A stretch of DNA of 64,000 nucleotides from Tetradesmus obliquus (taxonomy: Eukaryota > Chlorophyta > Chlorophyceae > Sphaeropleales > Scenedesmaceae): positions 744,001 through 808,000 of the forward strand of contig CP126207.1 in assembly GCA_030272155.1 (NCBI GenBank). The letters run 5' to 3'. The notes beneath the pieces are model-generated. The model was not told where the DNA came from. It saw only the letters and a program-made list of their open reading frames with translations, and did no database searches. The position numbers were made by a program, and so were the translations under genes. Shown here one piece after another: positions 35,992-48,900 of this stretch (positions are counted from its first letter, which is position 1; each line of letters begins with the position of its first letter).

Positions 35992-37276
35992 ATACAGGCC
36001 ATGGTCGCTCAGCTGCAAGCGTGCCCGAGCCAAGTTGTGCTGGAGACAGTGCGAGACAACCTGCCCTATGCGTTATCATCCTGGTTCAAACTCTTCAACA
36101 GCTTAGGCGGCCTCGGACTGCTGCTGGATGCCTTGAGGCAGCATGCAACAGCCTGCAGGGGCCAGATGCAGCAGCAGCAGCAGCAGGCTGGGCTGCTGGG
36201 GCACGGCAATGACAGCAGCACCAGCCTGGCCAGCAGCGGCAAGGGCATCACTGCAGGTGAGAGGCTGCAGGGTTTTCAGTGCAGCTGTAGTGGGTGTGCT
36301 GCAGTGGGTGTGTTGCAGTTTGAGCTCTGGCGGCAGCGCAGGAGTGCGTGATCTGTTTGTTTTGGCGGTTGACTTTGTTCTAACTCACAGCACCGCCTGC
36401 CGTGCTCTGCTTTCAGGTGCTGGTGGGCTGCACGAGCGGCCTGCAGCAGCGGACGTGCTGGCGGCGGCGCAGGAGTGTTGAACAATAGAAGTCAAATCTG
36501 CTCAATGCTGCATCTGTGCGTTTCTTTGTCTGCAGGTGCTGGTGGGCTGCACGAGCGGCCTGCAGCAGCAGACGCGCTGGCGGCGGCGCAGGAGTGCGTG
36601 CAGGCGCTGCTGAGCAGGCAGGGCGGAACAGAGCTGCTGCTGGCAGAGCAGCCCAGGTGGGTCTATGGGTTTCGCCTAATCATTCTTAGGGATTTTGCTT
36701 TGCAACTATAATCATGTAGGTCAGGTTCAAGTCAGTGTGGCGCTGCTGAGCAGGCAGGGGCCACGGAGCTGCTGCTGGCAAAACAGCCCAGGTGGGTCTG
36801 GATGCCAAGCTGCTGCTTCAGCTGCTGTGTTGTGATGTGTTCACCTCATTATCATACTGCTGCTGCTGCTGCTGCTGCCAATGCTGCGTGCAGGGTGCTG
36901 CAGCCGCTGTGCATGTGCCTGACCTGCCAGGAATCAGAAGATGCCAAGCTGCTGCTGCGGCTGCTGCTGTGTTGTGTGCCTTTGCAGGGTGCTGCAGCTG
37001 CTGTGCATGTGCCTGACCTGCCAGGAATCAGAAGATGCCAAGCTGCTGCTGCGGCTGCTGCTGTGTTGTGTGCCTTTGCAGGGTGCTGCAGCTGCTGTGC
37101 ATGTGCCTCACCTGCCAGGAGTCAGAAGATGCCAAGCTGCCCATCAAGCTGCTGCTGCAGCTGCTGGCAGCAGCCAACGCTGCAGCAGCAGCAGCAGAGG
37201 CAGCCGGCAGCAAAGCACGTGCCCGGGCAGCGGCTGCAGCTGCTTTGGCGGGGCATCAACGGCGCCGGGCAGGCGC

Positions 37277-37326
<50 letters not shown>

Positions 37327-40073
37327 ACGGTGATGATCATGATGCGGAAACTGAGGAGCAGCAACAGCAGCAGGATGAGGAGCAGCCGCAGGATGAGCAG
37401 CACGAAGCTGATGCTGCTGCTGATGAGGCAGATGCAGCAGGCAATGGCAGCACCAACAGCAGCAGGCAGGCGCCTGGGGATGGGGCAGCAGGCAAAGCTG
37501 CAGCAGGTGCCAAGGACAAAGCAGGTGCTGCTGCAGCCGCCGGCAGCAAAGCAGCAGCAGCAGCAGATGTGGCCAGAATAGACGGCGATAGGGTGCGGGT
37601 GCTGCTGCTGCTGGCGCTGCTGGGATTACAACTGCGGGTGCCTGAAGCCAGGTGAGCTGCTTGCAGGAAAAGTGACGCACTGCTTGCAGGAAAGTTTGCT
37701 TTACAACTTGCAAGACAAGGCCCCTGTCTGGCTTGCAGGAACGCACATGGCTGGCGGCTGTGGCGGCTGTGCTTGCATGGGTGGTGTGATGCTGTTTCAA
37801 CATATGCTTACGCGCATTGCTTTGCGACTGACAGTGGAGTACTGGCTGGCCAGTCGGCCTAGCTGCATGCTGGTCGTTACACTAACCTCGCTGGAATATT
37901 GCCCTGGCAGCTGCACACTGTGAGTTGCGTTCTCTTTGTGTACCGCTTTCGATCTGATCTGGCATGCTGGCGCTGCTGATGCAGGCCACAGGAGCTGCGA
38001 GCATCAGCAGCAGCAACAGCAGCAGCAGCAGCGCCGGAGTCTTCAGAGGAGACCGAGGACAGCTGCCTGGAAGAGGAGCAGCAGCAGCAGCAGCAGCAGC
38101 AGAGTGATGCCGGCTCTGCCTCTGCCTCTGGCGCTGCCTCAGATGATGCTGATGCCGATGCTGATGCAGCAGCTGAGGACGAAGCAGCAGCAGCAGCAGA
38201 AGTCGCTGATGCAGCTGCTGCAGACTTAGCCGCTGACACTGACACTGCTGATGCAGACACAGCAGCAGCAGCAGCAGCACTGGCTGCTCCGGGCCCCTGC
38301 GATGAGGGCTGCGGCTCAGCAGTGCCATATCTGGTGGCGCTGCTGCAGTGTGAGGAGGAGGAGTCACCTGATGTAGATTTGGTGGAGCTGATTGTTGAGC
38401 TGCTATCCGGCATTGTGCGGCTGCCGCAGGACGCTGCTGATGGTGCCAACGGCGCGCTGCTGCAGGCGCTGTGCTCACGGTGAGAAGCCTGATCCTGGCC
38501 ACCATGTTGCATTTAAACCTATCAAAACGTTGTTAGGCAGAGGAGGATGGGTCTCCTGATGTGAGTATGGGGTGGAGCTGATGGTTGAGCGGCTGCATTG
38601 CTGTTGTACTGCTGCTGTACTGCAGGGTGGTTGATGAGCTGGTGCGCTCTGGGCTGCTGTCAGCACTGCGAGTGGCAAACCTTGCTGACCTGGACATGTT
38701 GTGATCTGATAAAACTGTATTGCTTTTGTACTGCTGCTGTACTGCAGGGTGGTTGATGAGCTGGTGCGCTCCGGGCTGCTGTCAGCCCTAGCAAAGCTTG
38801 TTGAATTGAACATGTTGTCACCAAAGACACATGTACTGCCTTTGTGCTGCATTTGCAATGCTTTTTGTACTGCAGGGTGGTTGATGAGCTGGTGCGCTTT
38901 GGGCTGCTGTCAGCACTGGCCAACCTTGCTGACCTGGACATGATGTGATCTGATGAATTTGTACTGCTCTGTACTGCTTTTGTATTGCTGTTTGTACTGC
39001 TGTTTGTACTGCAGGGTGGTTGATGAGCTGGTGCGCTCCGGGCTGCTGTCAGCACTGGCCAACCTCGCTGACCTGGATATGGGAGAAGTCAGCTGTCAGC
39101 TGATGCCGCTGAAAGACGAAATAGTGATGGTGCTTGTGAGAGAGGAGGAGATAGGTGAGCTCCACTGACGGCTGCAATCTCAGGGTTTTAGAGTGTGCAG
39201 TGTAGGTTTTTGGTTCAAAGCAGGTCTTGCTGACCTGGACATGGGGGAGGTCAGCTGCCAGCTGATGCCGCTGAAAGACGAAATAGTGATGGTGCTTGTG
39301 CGGGGAAATCAAATTAGGTAAGCGCTACTGACCATTGTTGTCCCGGGGTTCTAGCGTTGGCGGCAGCAGCAGCAGTAGCAGCAGCAGCAGCTGAGTTTGA
39401 AATGTAGGGTCAGGGTGGTGCAAACGGAGGGCATAGCTGCGGCCCAGCAGCGGGCTTGCTGATGTGATTGCGCTTGCGCTTGGTAAAGTCGAACCTTCAT
39501 GTTGTGACCTCATCAATTTGTGGGTGCCTTCTGACCTCTGCAGCCTCTGCAGCAGCAGCGGCAGGCAGCGGGCCCCGCCCAGACCCTGTGCAAGTGGCCT
39601 GGCAGGCAGCTGTGCTGCAGCTGGAGCAGCAGCAGGACTCAGCAGAGCGGCAGCTGCGGCAGAAACAGCGGCAGCAGCGGCGGCAGCAGCGCTGGCAGCG
39701 GCGGCAGCAGCGAGCAGCAGCAGCTGCTTTGGCAGCGGAGCGACAAGCAGCAGAAGCAGCAGCAGCAGCAGCAGCACAACAGAAGCAGCAGGAGGTCGAG
39801 CTAGAGCAGCAGCAGCCAAAGGAGCAGCAGCAGCAGCAGCAGCAACAAGCTGCTGAGGCGACAGAAGCACCAGATGCTGCTGCAAGCAGTCAAGAACTTG
39901 TGCCAGAGGGGCAGGGTGGAGCACTAGGAGAACAACAACGAAAGCAGCAGGTAGCAGCAGATGTAGCTGAAACGCAGGCAGCAGAACAGGCAGACGCAGC
40001 AGAAGCAGTAGTAGAACAACAGCAGGCACCAGGACAAGATGCAGCTGCAGCAGCAGCTGGGGAGTCAGGGGAC

Positions 40074-40110
<37 letters not shown>

Positions 40111-40167
40111 CTGCTGCTAAGCCTGGCCCTGCCCCGCCACCTCCTGCACCCCCTTTGCCAGGTCAGC

Positions 40168-40201
<34 letters not shown>

Positions 40202-42931
40202 TCCACGGCCGCCGCCGCCAGCGCCACCGCTGCCAGGACAGCTAGCAGCAGCAGGGGGTCCTAGGCCGCCACCACCGGCACCACCGCTGCCAGGGCAGCA
40301 GTGGCCGGCAGCAGCAGGTGAAGCAGCAGCAGCAGCAGCAGCAGGTGCTGCTGAGGATCAGCACGGGTTAGACCCAGGGCATGTGCTCGTGGCTGCAGCA
40401 GCAGCAGCGTGGCCGCCGCCGCTGCACCCTGGCACGCCAACAGCAGCAGCAGCAGCAGCAGGAGGCCCGAGGCCGCCGCCGCCAGCACCACCACTTCCAG
40501 GGCAACCAGCTGGTGCGAGAATGCTGCAGCTGCAGTTGCATTTCTGCAATGACTGCATTTCTGGCTCACCCAACAGACTGCACACAAGCACCTGCACAAC
40601 ACGGGGAGTGCCGCTGCCGCTGCTGCTGCCAGGCGTGCCTCTGCGTGATGCCTTCTGCTCCTATTGTGCACTGCACTGCGTACGCTGCACACCATCGCAA
40701 CATGTGTTGCTGGTTGCTTGTGGTTGCAGGGCCACGGCCGCCGCCGCCGCCGCCCCCACCGCTGCCAGGGCAGGCGCCAGGTGCGCTGCCGGCCTGTGTG
40801 ATGTGTTGGGTATTCATTGGTAGACCTACTTCCAACCAAAAAATGGCTGGAATTGCACACAGCTCAATTCCCTGGGTTTGTCCAGTCGCGTGTGCAGCTG
40901 CACCTTGCTTTCACCCAGCCCTGCATTCCTGCTCCCACCATGCGGCTTGCATTGCAAGCACAAATTCTCCTGGAAGACAAACCTGCTGCTCGGTGCTGGC
41001 TTGTCTTGCCTGCAGGGCCGCGGCCGCCGCCGCCGCCCCCACCACTGCCAGGGCAAGCAGCAGGTGCGCTGCCGCTTTGTAACGCGTTGTAATCCCGCTC
41101 AAATGCAGTCTGGTTTAGCGTTGCGCACAGCTCGTGTGTGTGGGTCTGTCCAGCAGCATGCGCATCTGCACCTGTGGCTTGCAATTCACACGACTGAAAG
41201 ACAAACCTGCTGCTGCTGTGCTGGCTGCTTGTGGTTGCAGGGCCGCAGCCGCCGCCGCCGCCCCCACCACTGCCAGGGCAGGCGCCAGGTGCGCTGCCGC
41301 CGCTGCGTGATGTGTACGATTGTGGACATTGCAGCTGTTGCCATGCAGCCGGGTTTGTGGGTACATGTCACCATGCGCACTAGACCAATCTGTCTGTGCA
41401 ATGACGCAGTTGCTGGTGCATATTTGCGCGATTGCCCGGACGTGCAAGTGCCTAGAGTCGGCCGCATAACATATGCGACTGCCAGTGACTCATTGCATGC
41501 TGAATTGCTGCTCTGCATGACACCTGCAGGGCCGCGGCCGCCGCCGCCGCCGCCACCCCTGCCTGGGCAGCCGCCGGCAGCAGCAGCAGCAGCAGCGGGT
41601 GGGCCGCGGCCGCCGCCCTCGCCGCCGCCACTGCCGGGACAGCCAGCAGGTATATGGCAGTGTTTGCTGTCTCTGCTTGGTGGTTACATGTGCTGCAGCA
41701 CGGATTATCTGGTTCTCCAGCTGCAGCAAGCATATCGTCAGCAACATGTGAGAGCCGCATCAACAGCTGGTGTGCCAACAAACTAGTTTGTGCGTGTCAT
41801 GACAAGCATATGCACTGCGCACATAAGCAATGCTGCACAAGGGAATGCTGTAGCACATCCCCAACTCCTGCCTTATCCTTGCTGGGCAGTTGCGGTGGTG
41901 GCGTGACTTGTGCGACTCATCACTTACACACTTCTCGCTCATAGCAATGCTTCCTGCCATATCTTGCCTGCAGGGCCACGGCCGCCGCCGCCGCCTCCGC
42001 CAATGCCCGGCGCGCCACGGCCGCCGCCGCCGCTGCCAGGTGTGTGCATGTGTGTTCAGGTCTGAGCTGGCTTGGGCATGCGTGTCAATGTCTCGACTGG
42101 CATGTGCTGGTTGAGTTGGCGGCGTTGGCCTTCTTGAGCTGTGCTAGTCTGGCGTTACGCACATGAGACCCATCATGTGCACGACCCTCTCATTCCCTTT
42201 GTGATGGTTCCGCCGACACCTGCTGCTGTTGTGACCAATGACTGATCACGCTGCAAGCAATTGTACTGTTGTCCTCAATACCATGCACCGTCTGTGTGTT
42301 TCCACCGCCATTTGTGGCCACTGTTGAGCTCAGCTCCTGCACCTGCTGCACAATGCTGCTGCACTTTGTGCTGCAATGCCAGGTGCGCCGCGGCCGCCGC
42401 CGCCGCTGCCGGGAGCACCACGGCCGCCGCCGCCGCTGCCAGGTGTGTCTTTGTGTGAAGGTGCAGCCAGCCCTTTTTGATCATGCTGGTTATAGTTATT
42501 GATTTCGGCCTCAACATTTCTGCTGCCGACGAACCTCAGATCTGCCAACCAGATTGGCTAGTGACATGTGCAGCATCTTCCTCACGTTGAGTTGCCTGCA
42601 GCAGCTCCATGATGCCATTTGATGATGCCATTTGATACAGAAAAGTCCACGTGCATTGCTGCAATCTGCTTTCATCCACGTGTGGCTTAAAAGTCAGTTA
42701 CGTAATGCGCTACGCTGACACGCCACTGCCTGACTTTTTATGTTTCATGATGTTGCAGGAGGAGCGCCAAGGCCGCCGCCGCCGCCGCTGCCAGGTGCGC
42801 GCAGCTTCCCCGCTGCAGCCAATACTGCGCTGCTTTTGCTGCTTGCTGTGCTGGTTTACAGCGAACATGGTAGTGTATGCAAAGCATGTGCCCGATTAAC
42901 TGCTTGCAGCAATCCTGTGTCACCGCCTCAG

Positions 42932-42982
<51 letters not shown>

Positions 42983-45900
42983 AGGTGGCCCCAGGCCGCC
43001 GCCGCCGCTGCCTGGAGGGCCCCGTCCCCCGCCACCCCTGCCAGGTGAAATATGTCCAGATTTTTCACAATTGTACACAATGTTATCACATAAGGTCGTC
43101 ATCATGTCATTCTATGATCTCTGTGATGTGGGGATAAGCAGGGACTTGGCTGGTGTGTTTTTGCTGCTGCCACGCAACAGCTGAAAGGCACACCGTCGTC
43201 CTTGATAAACCGCTTGCATACGTCTCCTGTCTAGAATCTTTATCTTTCAAAACGTGAACTATAAAGTATTCTCATCGCTGACGTATAGTTTTCCTGCTGC
43301 TGCTGCTACTGCTGCTGCTGCTGCTGCTGCTGGTGGCAGGTGGTCCGCGGCCGCCGCCGCCCATGCCGGGCGGCGCCAGGCCGCCGCCGCCAGGCGGGCC
43401 TGGAGGCTTCAGGTGTGCTGCTGTTGCGACCATTGACTATTACATCATGTTTATGCAAAGGTTTTGACATTGCCATTTTATCAGCGGAAGGAAGCAAGGT
43501 AAATAATAAGTTATTTAGCAAGAGGTCGATGTAAGCAGCTGGCAGCCCATGCCGGGCGGTGCCAGGCCGCCACCGCCAGGCAGACCAGGTACATCATCGG
43601 TAGCTCAGCCAGAAACATGCCAGCACCGCAGCAGGAGGCGCTGCACGTGATGAGTCTGCCCAGTAACAAAACACACAAATTTCATGTTTGGCTGTATGTT
43701 CCTTGACCCTGGCATTGGCGCCATCTATGGCCAGCCGCAGTGCACAGCTCTGAACACAACACACCAACTTTGCTGCTATCTTTTGATTGCTGCTGCTGCT
43801 GCTGCTGCGTAGGCCGCCTTCTGGCCCTGGGTTCGGCGCAATCCATGGCCAGCCGCAGTACAGCGCGGCAGTGGCCGCTGCATAACTAAGCACAATGTTT
43901 TGAGTTCCCACTATCCATTTCCACCTCCCGCTGCTGCACAGGCTGCAATTTGCGCTAGCTTTGGCACGGCCGTGATCATCAGCGCTTGCTTTTCTGTCAT
44001 GTTTTCTTGCTGCACAGGCCGCCGTTCGGCCCAGGCTTTGGCGCCATCCACGGCCAGCCGCAGTATGGTGCTGCGGTGGCAGTGCCAGCACCCAAAAAGA
44101 AGATGAAGAGCTTCTTCTGGGACAAGATCCCCGATGCACGCCTGGCTGGCAGCGTGTGGCAGAGCTTTGCGGCTGCTGACTGGGTTGATTTCGACGAGAT
44201 CGAGGAGCGCTTCCAGCAGGTAGGGTTTTAGTGGTTTGTTTGGCAGGTGTGAGGGTTCTTTTTGGGTGGTTACTGGGGTGTCCGCTCCTTCCTTTACACC
44301 TGGTCTGCAGGCGGTGCGCAACAAGAACCTGGATGCCAGCAAAGCAGCAGAGAAGGTGAAGCAGCTCAACCTGCTGGACTTCAAGCGCTGCACGCTGTAT
44401 GGCCCGCCTGCCCCCAGACCCACCTGCTGACATGAAGCACATCTGCCGCTAGCTGATGCATACTTGATACGCACAGGACCGCCCTCTTTGTCTCTGTCTG
44501 ACGGCCTGTCTTCTTGCATACACTCGCAGGCGGTGCGCAACAAGAACCATGACGCCAGCAAAGCGGCAGAGAAGCCCAAGCAGCTCAACCTGCTGGACCT
44601 CAAGCGCTGCTTCAAACATTGCTGATGTGCCTGCCTGCTGATCTTGACTACACTCAACAGCTTGATTCACACACCTAACCGCCTCTCTTGCTGCCTGCCT
44701 GTCTATGGTAACACACAAAACCTCGCAGGCGGTGCGCAACAAGAACCTGGACGCCGGCAAGGCAGCAGACAAGCCCAAGCAGCTTGACCTGCTGGACCAC
44801 AAGTGAAACTTGACAAATGGCTAACTGGTGTGCATGCGTGCATGCCTGCCTTCCTTCCGTTGTGTCTGTCCTGCAGGCGGTGCGCAACAAGAACCTGGAT
44901 GCCAGCAAAGCAGCAGAGAAGCCAAAGAAGCTCAACCTGCTGGACCTCAAGCGCTGCACAGCAGTAGGCATCCGCATGGCGAGGCTCAAAGTGCCCTGGC
45001 AGGGCGTTGGCGCTGCTATCTTGTCGCTGGATGGGAGCGCATTTGAAGGCGCAGAGGACATCGGGACGGTGCTGCAGTGCCTGCCCAGCGAGGAGGAAAA
45101 GGGCGTGCTGCAGGTGCGATTTTGTTTCAAATACGTTTCTTTGTGGGGTTTCGGGGTTTCTGTGGTTTTAGGCATCCTTATGGCGCGGCTCAAAGTGCCC
45201 TGGCAGGGTGTAGGGGGTGACTATTCTGTCGCTGGATGGGGGCGCATTTAAGGGCGCATGAATGAATGAATGAGCTACGCGTGGTGTGTTAAAACTCGCC
45301 ACCCGTAAGTTAAGGGAGGGGGTGTGTGTGACGATGAGGATACCTCATGCGCCTTCACACCTCCTACCATCCTCACTGATCCCTAGGGCTCAGCAAGGTA
45401 CCCGTGGGGCCATTAGGTTTTGTCACTTCTTCCTTTTGACTGTGGTTCTGTGGTGTGGAGTAAAACCATGGCAGGGGCGTTTTAGCCCTGTAACCTTAGG
45501 CTTGGTGCCAAGCTTGTGCTGCAGTAGAGCGCGCCGGTGTTTCCACATGTCTCCCACTGCTTCTATTGACTTAAAGTGAAGTCGTCGGAGCAGACTGTCT
45601 AGAGAGTGTCCTTTCACGCCAATAATTTCTGATAACTGCTTGCCAACGTCCTTGTAGATCACGCCGCCAACTCCCAGCATGAGAACGCAGTGCTTCACGT
45701 CCGCCCCCGGGTCATACTTCTGGAGGTTTTCTATTAGGTTCCTGTGCTGCTGAATGGCTCTCGCTTCTTGGTCCTCAGGCTTGGTGTCCCTGCAGTACTT
45801 GATTTCCACAACAGTATATTCCCGACGACGGGCCTTGCGATTGTGATCGTAGAGAAACGCATCTGGTATGCTTTGTTTTTGTAGTTTCTGTCTGACCTTT

Positions 45901-48900
45901 TTGGGTATGTCCGCTGGTAGCGCCGATGCTGGGATGGTTCGCGTCACTTCCAAGGTTTCTTTGCCTTCAGCTCTTCTTCGCTTGTTGAGGCCCACATCTG
46001 CAGCTATGAGCTGGTGTCCTTTCTCTCCTATGTAAATGGCTTCCACGATAAGCGATCCGGCGTTGTTATGCCGCAACGTGGCTTTCTTCAGCAGTTTTGC
46101 GCACCCGCTCAGTGCGTGATGTCCTCCGTCCTCCTGTCCGCACAAGGGGCAGAGGTGAGTGTCGGACTTTTTGTACCGTTTCAGAAGCTTGTAGGTCGGA
46201 AGTAACCCATATCTGTACTGCAGAACGAGCTTCCGGAGGTGACTGGCCACAGTTGTGCTGGTCATGAACAGGTGACTATACTGATGGTCGATTTTCTCAG
46301 CAATTCTCTCCCAGCTTGCGTGATACACTGTGTTGGTGTTGGATTGCCCCAGCTTGCACATGTTGTGGATGCGGGCCTTTAGGGACTCTTTCATGTTTGG
46401 TTCCGGCACAAGGATCGTGTTTGGTGGGTCGTCGTTCTCCTCACCCCCCATAGCGGCCATGGCCGCAGTAGACGCCGCTGTTTTACTGGTTGGCGCCTCC
46501 GCTTCCGTGTAGAGCCAGTACATGTCATGTCTGTTGTTGCTTGGATCTTTGTATTCGTCCTTGGCCACGCCGTCATCTCGGTCCATCCCTTTGGAGACGG
46601 CTGCTGCCGTTGCATCGGCTATTTCGTTTCCAACAATGCCAGTGTGGCTTTTCACCTTCCAAAAGTGGACCGTGTATATAGAGTGTGTTACACGGCTGAC
46701 TATATCTTGTATCAGCGTTAGATGCCTGTGCTCCCGCATGTCTTGAGGCCGGGTCGTCGCCTTGCGTACTTGGAAGATGGATGCTAAGCAATCCGTTGCT
46801 ATGTGCACTTCGGTGTCTCTGGTCGTCTCACAATTTTTCAGTCCAATTTTCACCGCGACTCTAATCGCCGCCAGTTCCGCCCTGTTGATTGTATTGACAC
46901 ACGCTAGTGCACCTGGTTCGCTCTCAAACATGCAGTCAACCGCCACTGTCTGTTCTTGTTGTTGTTTGTCCGGGTGTGCTGGGACGTGCACCGCCGCCCC
47001 AATACCAGCAAACGCTTTGGAATCTTTGTCAAGCACACTCCCGTCTGTGTAGATGAACTCCCGCCATTCATATCGTCTTTGCATGTAGGTGAACCCCTGG
47101 TAGAGTTGTGCTGCAGTGTCCACTGGCAGCACATGTATGCACCGCCCATCCGGCTGATAAATACATGCCTTGTCCTCTGTGACAAGTGGACCCATCGTGG
47201 CTTTTGGGCTATACCTTAGAACTGGCCTCACTATGACCTCAAACCTGCCTGTTGGTGCAATGTCCGTGTGAGGATTGATTGGATGAGGATGGATGACGAG
47301 TTGCTTTCGGCACTGCTGTCCCACTGTGATGTCGTACAATGCATCCCTGAGGTGCGTCGGCGGTGGGTGTTTTGTATGTGATGTCTGTGCTGTGCCTTGC
47401 GCAGCCGTGTGGTTTCTTGTGGGATGCCATGGAGCTCTAGTCCCTGCATTTGTCCTCACGGCTTCTTCGCGTTGTTGTTGTTGCTGCCGCTCTAGTTGTA
47501 ATAGCTGCGTCAGCGCTGTCGGAGTGGCCGATTTCACTACTAGTATCCTGGGTTCAAGCGACTCTTCCCATTCTACCTTCACCAAGCGCAGCTCCTCCAG
47601 AAGTGTGTCCCTCGTATAGTGTTTCCTCATGCATTCTTCGCATGTGTACGTGTGTCTCTCATGTGTGTGTCCCTCTTTTGGCGTTCCTACGTGGTAGACA
47701 CTGCTCGTGATACTTTCGCATGCACACACAGCATGTGTGTACTGCCTTTTCTCCTCGTGCCACCCTCTCTTTACAGTATTCACACGGCCTATGGCAGTCG
47801 CTTTCTTCTTCCTCCCCTGGTGCTAATACATGTTCTGTTCCCTTCAACTGGTAGTCTAGTGCAAGCGCGGCTTTCACTACCCACCACGGTTGTGTCACCG
47901 GCGCCCACTGGGCCACAAATTGTTGAACTGAGTCCCCTTGCTTGCGTCGGTGCTTTCCTTTCCCTACATGAGCTGTGTTCTGAGTGATTCCTGTGACCGT
48001 GGTGATGGTGTCGTCGGTGTGTGAATACAGTGTGTAGAGAGCATGCATGGCATCCGTCCGGCGCCCGCCCTTCAGCTGCACCGCCTTCAGGTACTGCGCG
48101 TACCCCGTTTCATACTTCCTAGGGTTAGCCACTTGTTTGACTTCGTCTTGCTGATTCCATATGTCTGCCTTGGTTTTTGTTGGTCGCCGGGTTACCAGGG
48201 GTTCTAGGCTACCCCATTGGGCATCTCTCGCCGCTGCAGCTTGCTTGTCATTATGAGCCGGCAGTGCAGAAAGGATGTGTAGCATTGTCCTTGGTTTGGC
48301 TGTCTTGTTGGCCGGCCACATGCTGTCCATGCACTCTAGTATTGCGGCGTGAATGGTGCGATCTCGTGTGCAAGCGTCGGCGGTCGGCATGGCTGCCTTG
48401 CTAGCACACACTGTGTTTGTGTGGAGGTAATGGGTAATTCTGTTCCACGCCCGCTGGTGTTTTGGCCGCACGTTACGTCGGCTTACCACGCGGGTCAGGT
48501 GACTAGCGGGTGCTACATGTGTTCGTGTGGGAATTAGCATGTCTTCGACGGCCGTGATGTCAATAGAGTGCAGCATGTGAATGTCTTGTACTAGCCTGGC
48601 GTCCCACTGGGTGCCTCCGGGCACGATGGCATTCAATGTAGACGCGAGGGCGTTCATTTCCTCCAACTGATCTTGTGCAGCTCCTTTGCAGTAGAGGCGG
48701 GTGTCGCATCTTTCTAGGGACATTAGTTGTCGCATCCGCAAGCTGTATCTCACCACGTGCGGCAGGTGGCCGGCGCTTAGCGTGTCAACACCCAACTTCT
48801 GCATTTTGAAGAGGGCTCTTGTGATGACTCCTCTTGGCCCCTCATCGTTGAGTGCTCTTACTAGGTTTTGGTGACAGATAAGGTTGTACTCCACCTCGAG

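Larger units (their letters stand above)
34760..39154 (+). other. Formin exons 7-13: FH3-like helical region
   Basis: End of exon 7, then exons 35160-35390, 35998-36256, 36536-36656, 37082-37651, 37985-38479 and 39015-39154. Helical armadillo-like stretches such as DNLPYALSSWFKLFNSLGGL, ECVQALLSRQGGTELLLAEQ, LLCMCLTCQESEDAKLPIKL, LVELIVELLSGIVRL and VDELVRSGLLSALANLADLD resemble the FH3 region of Diaphanous-type formins. Long acidic/Ala/Gln insertions interrupt it in exons 11 and 12. Whether a Rho-GTPase binding segment is present cannot be judged by eye. Confidence 0.65.

Noticed and set aside
44311-44800. Formin exon copies as separate small genes or a formin gene cluster
   Set aside because: Each copy holds only one exon end and one splice site; they are echoes of single exons, not gene duplicates.
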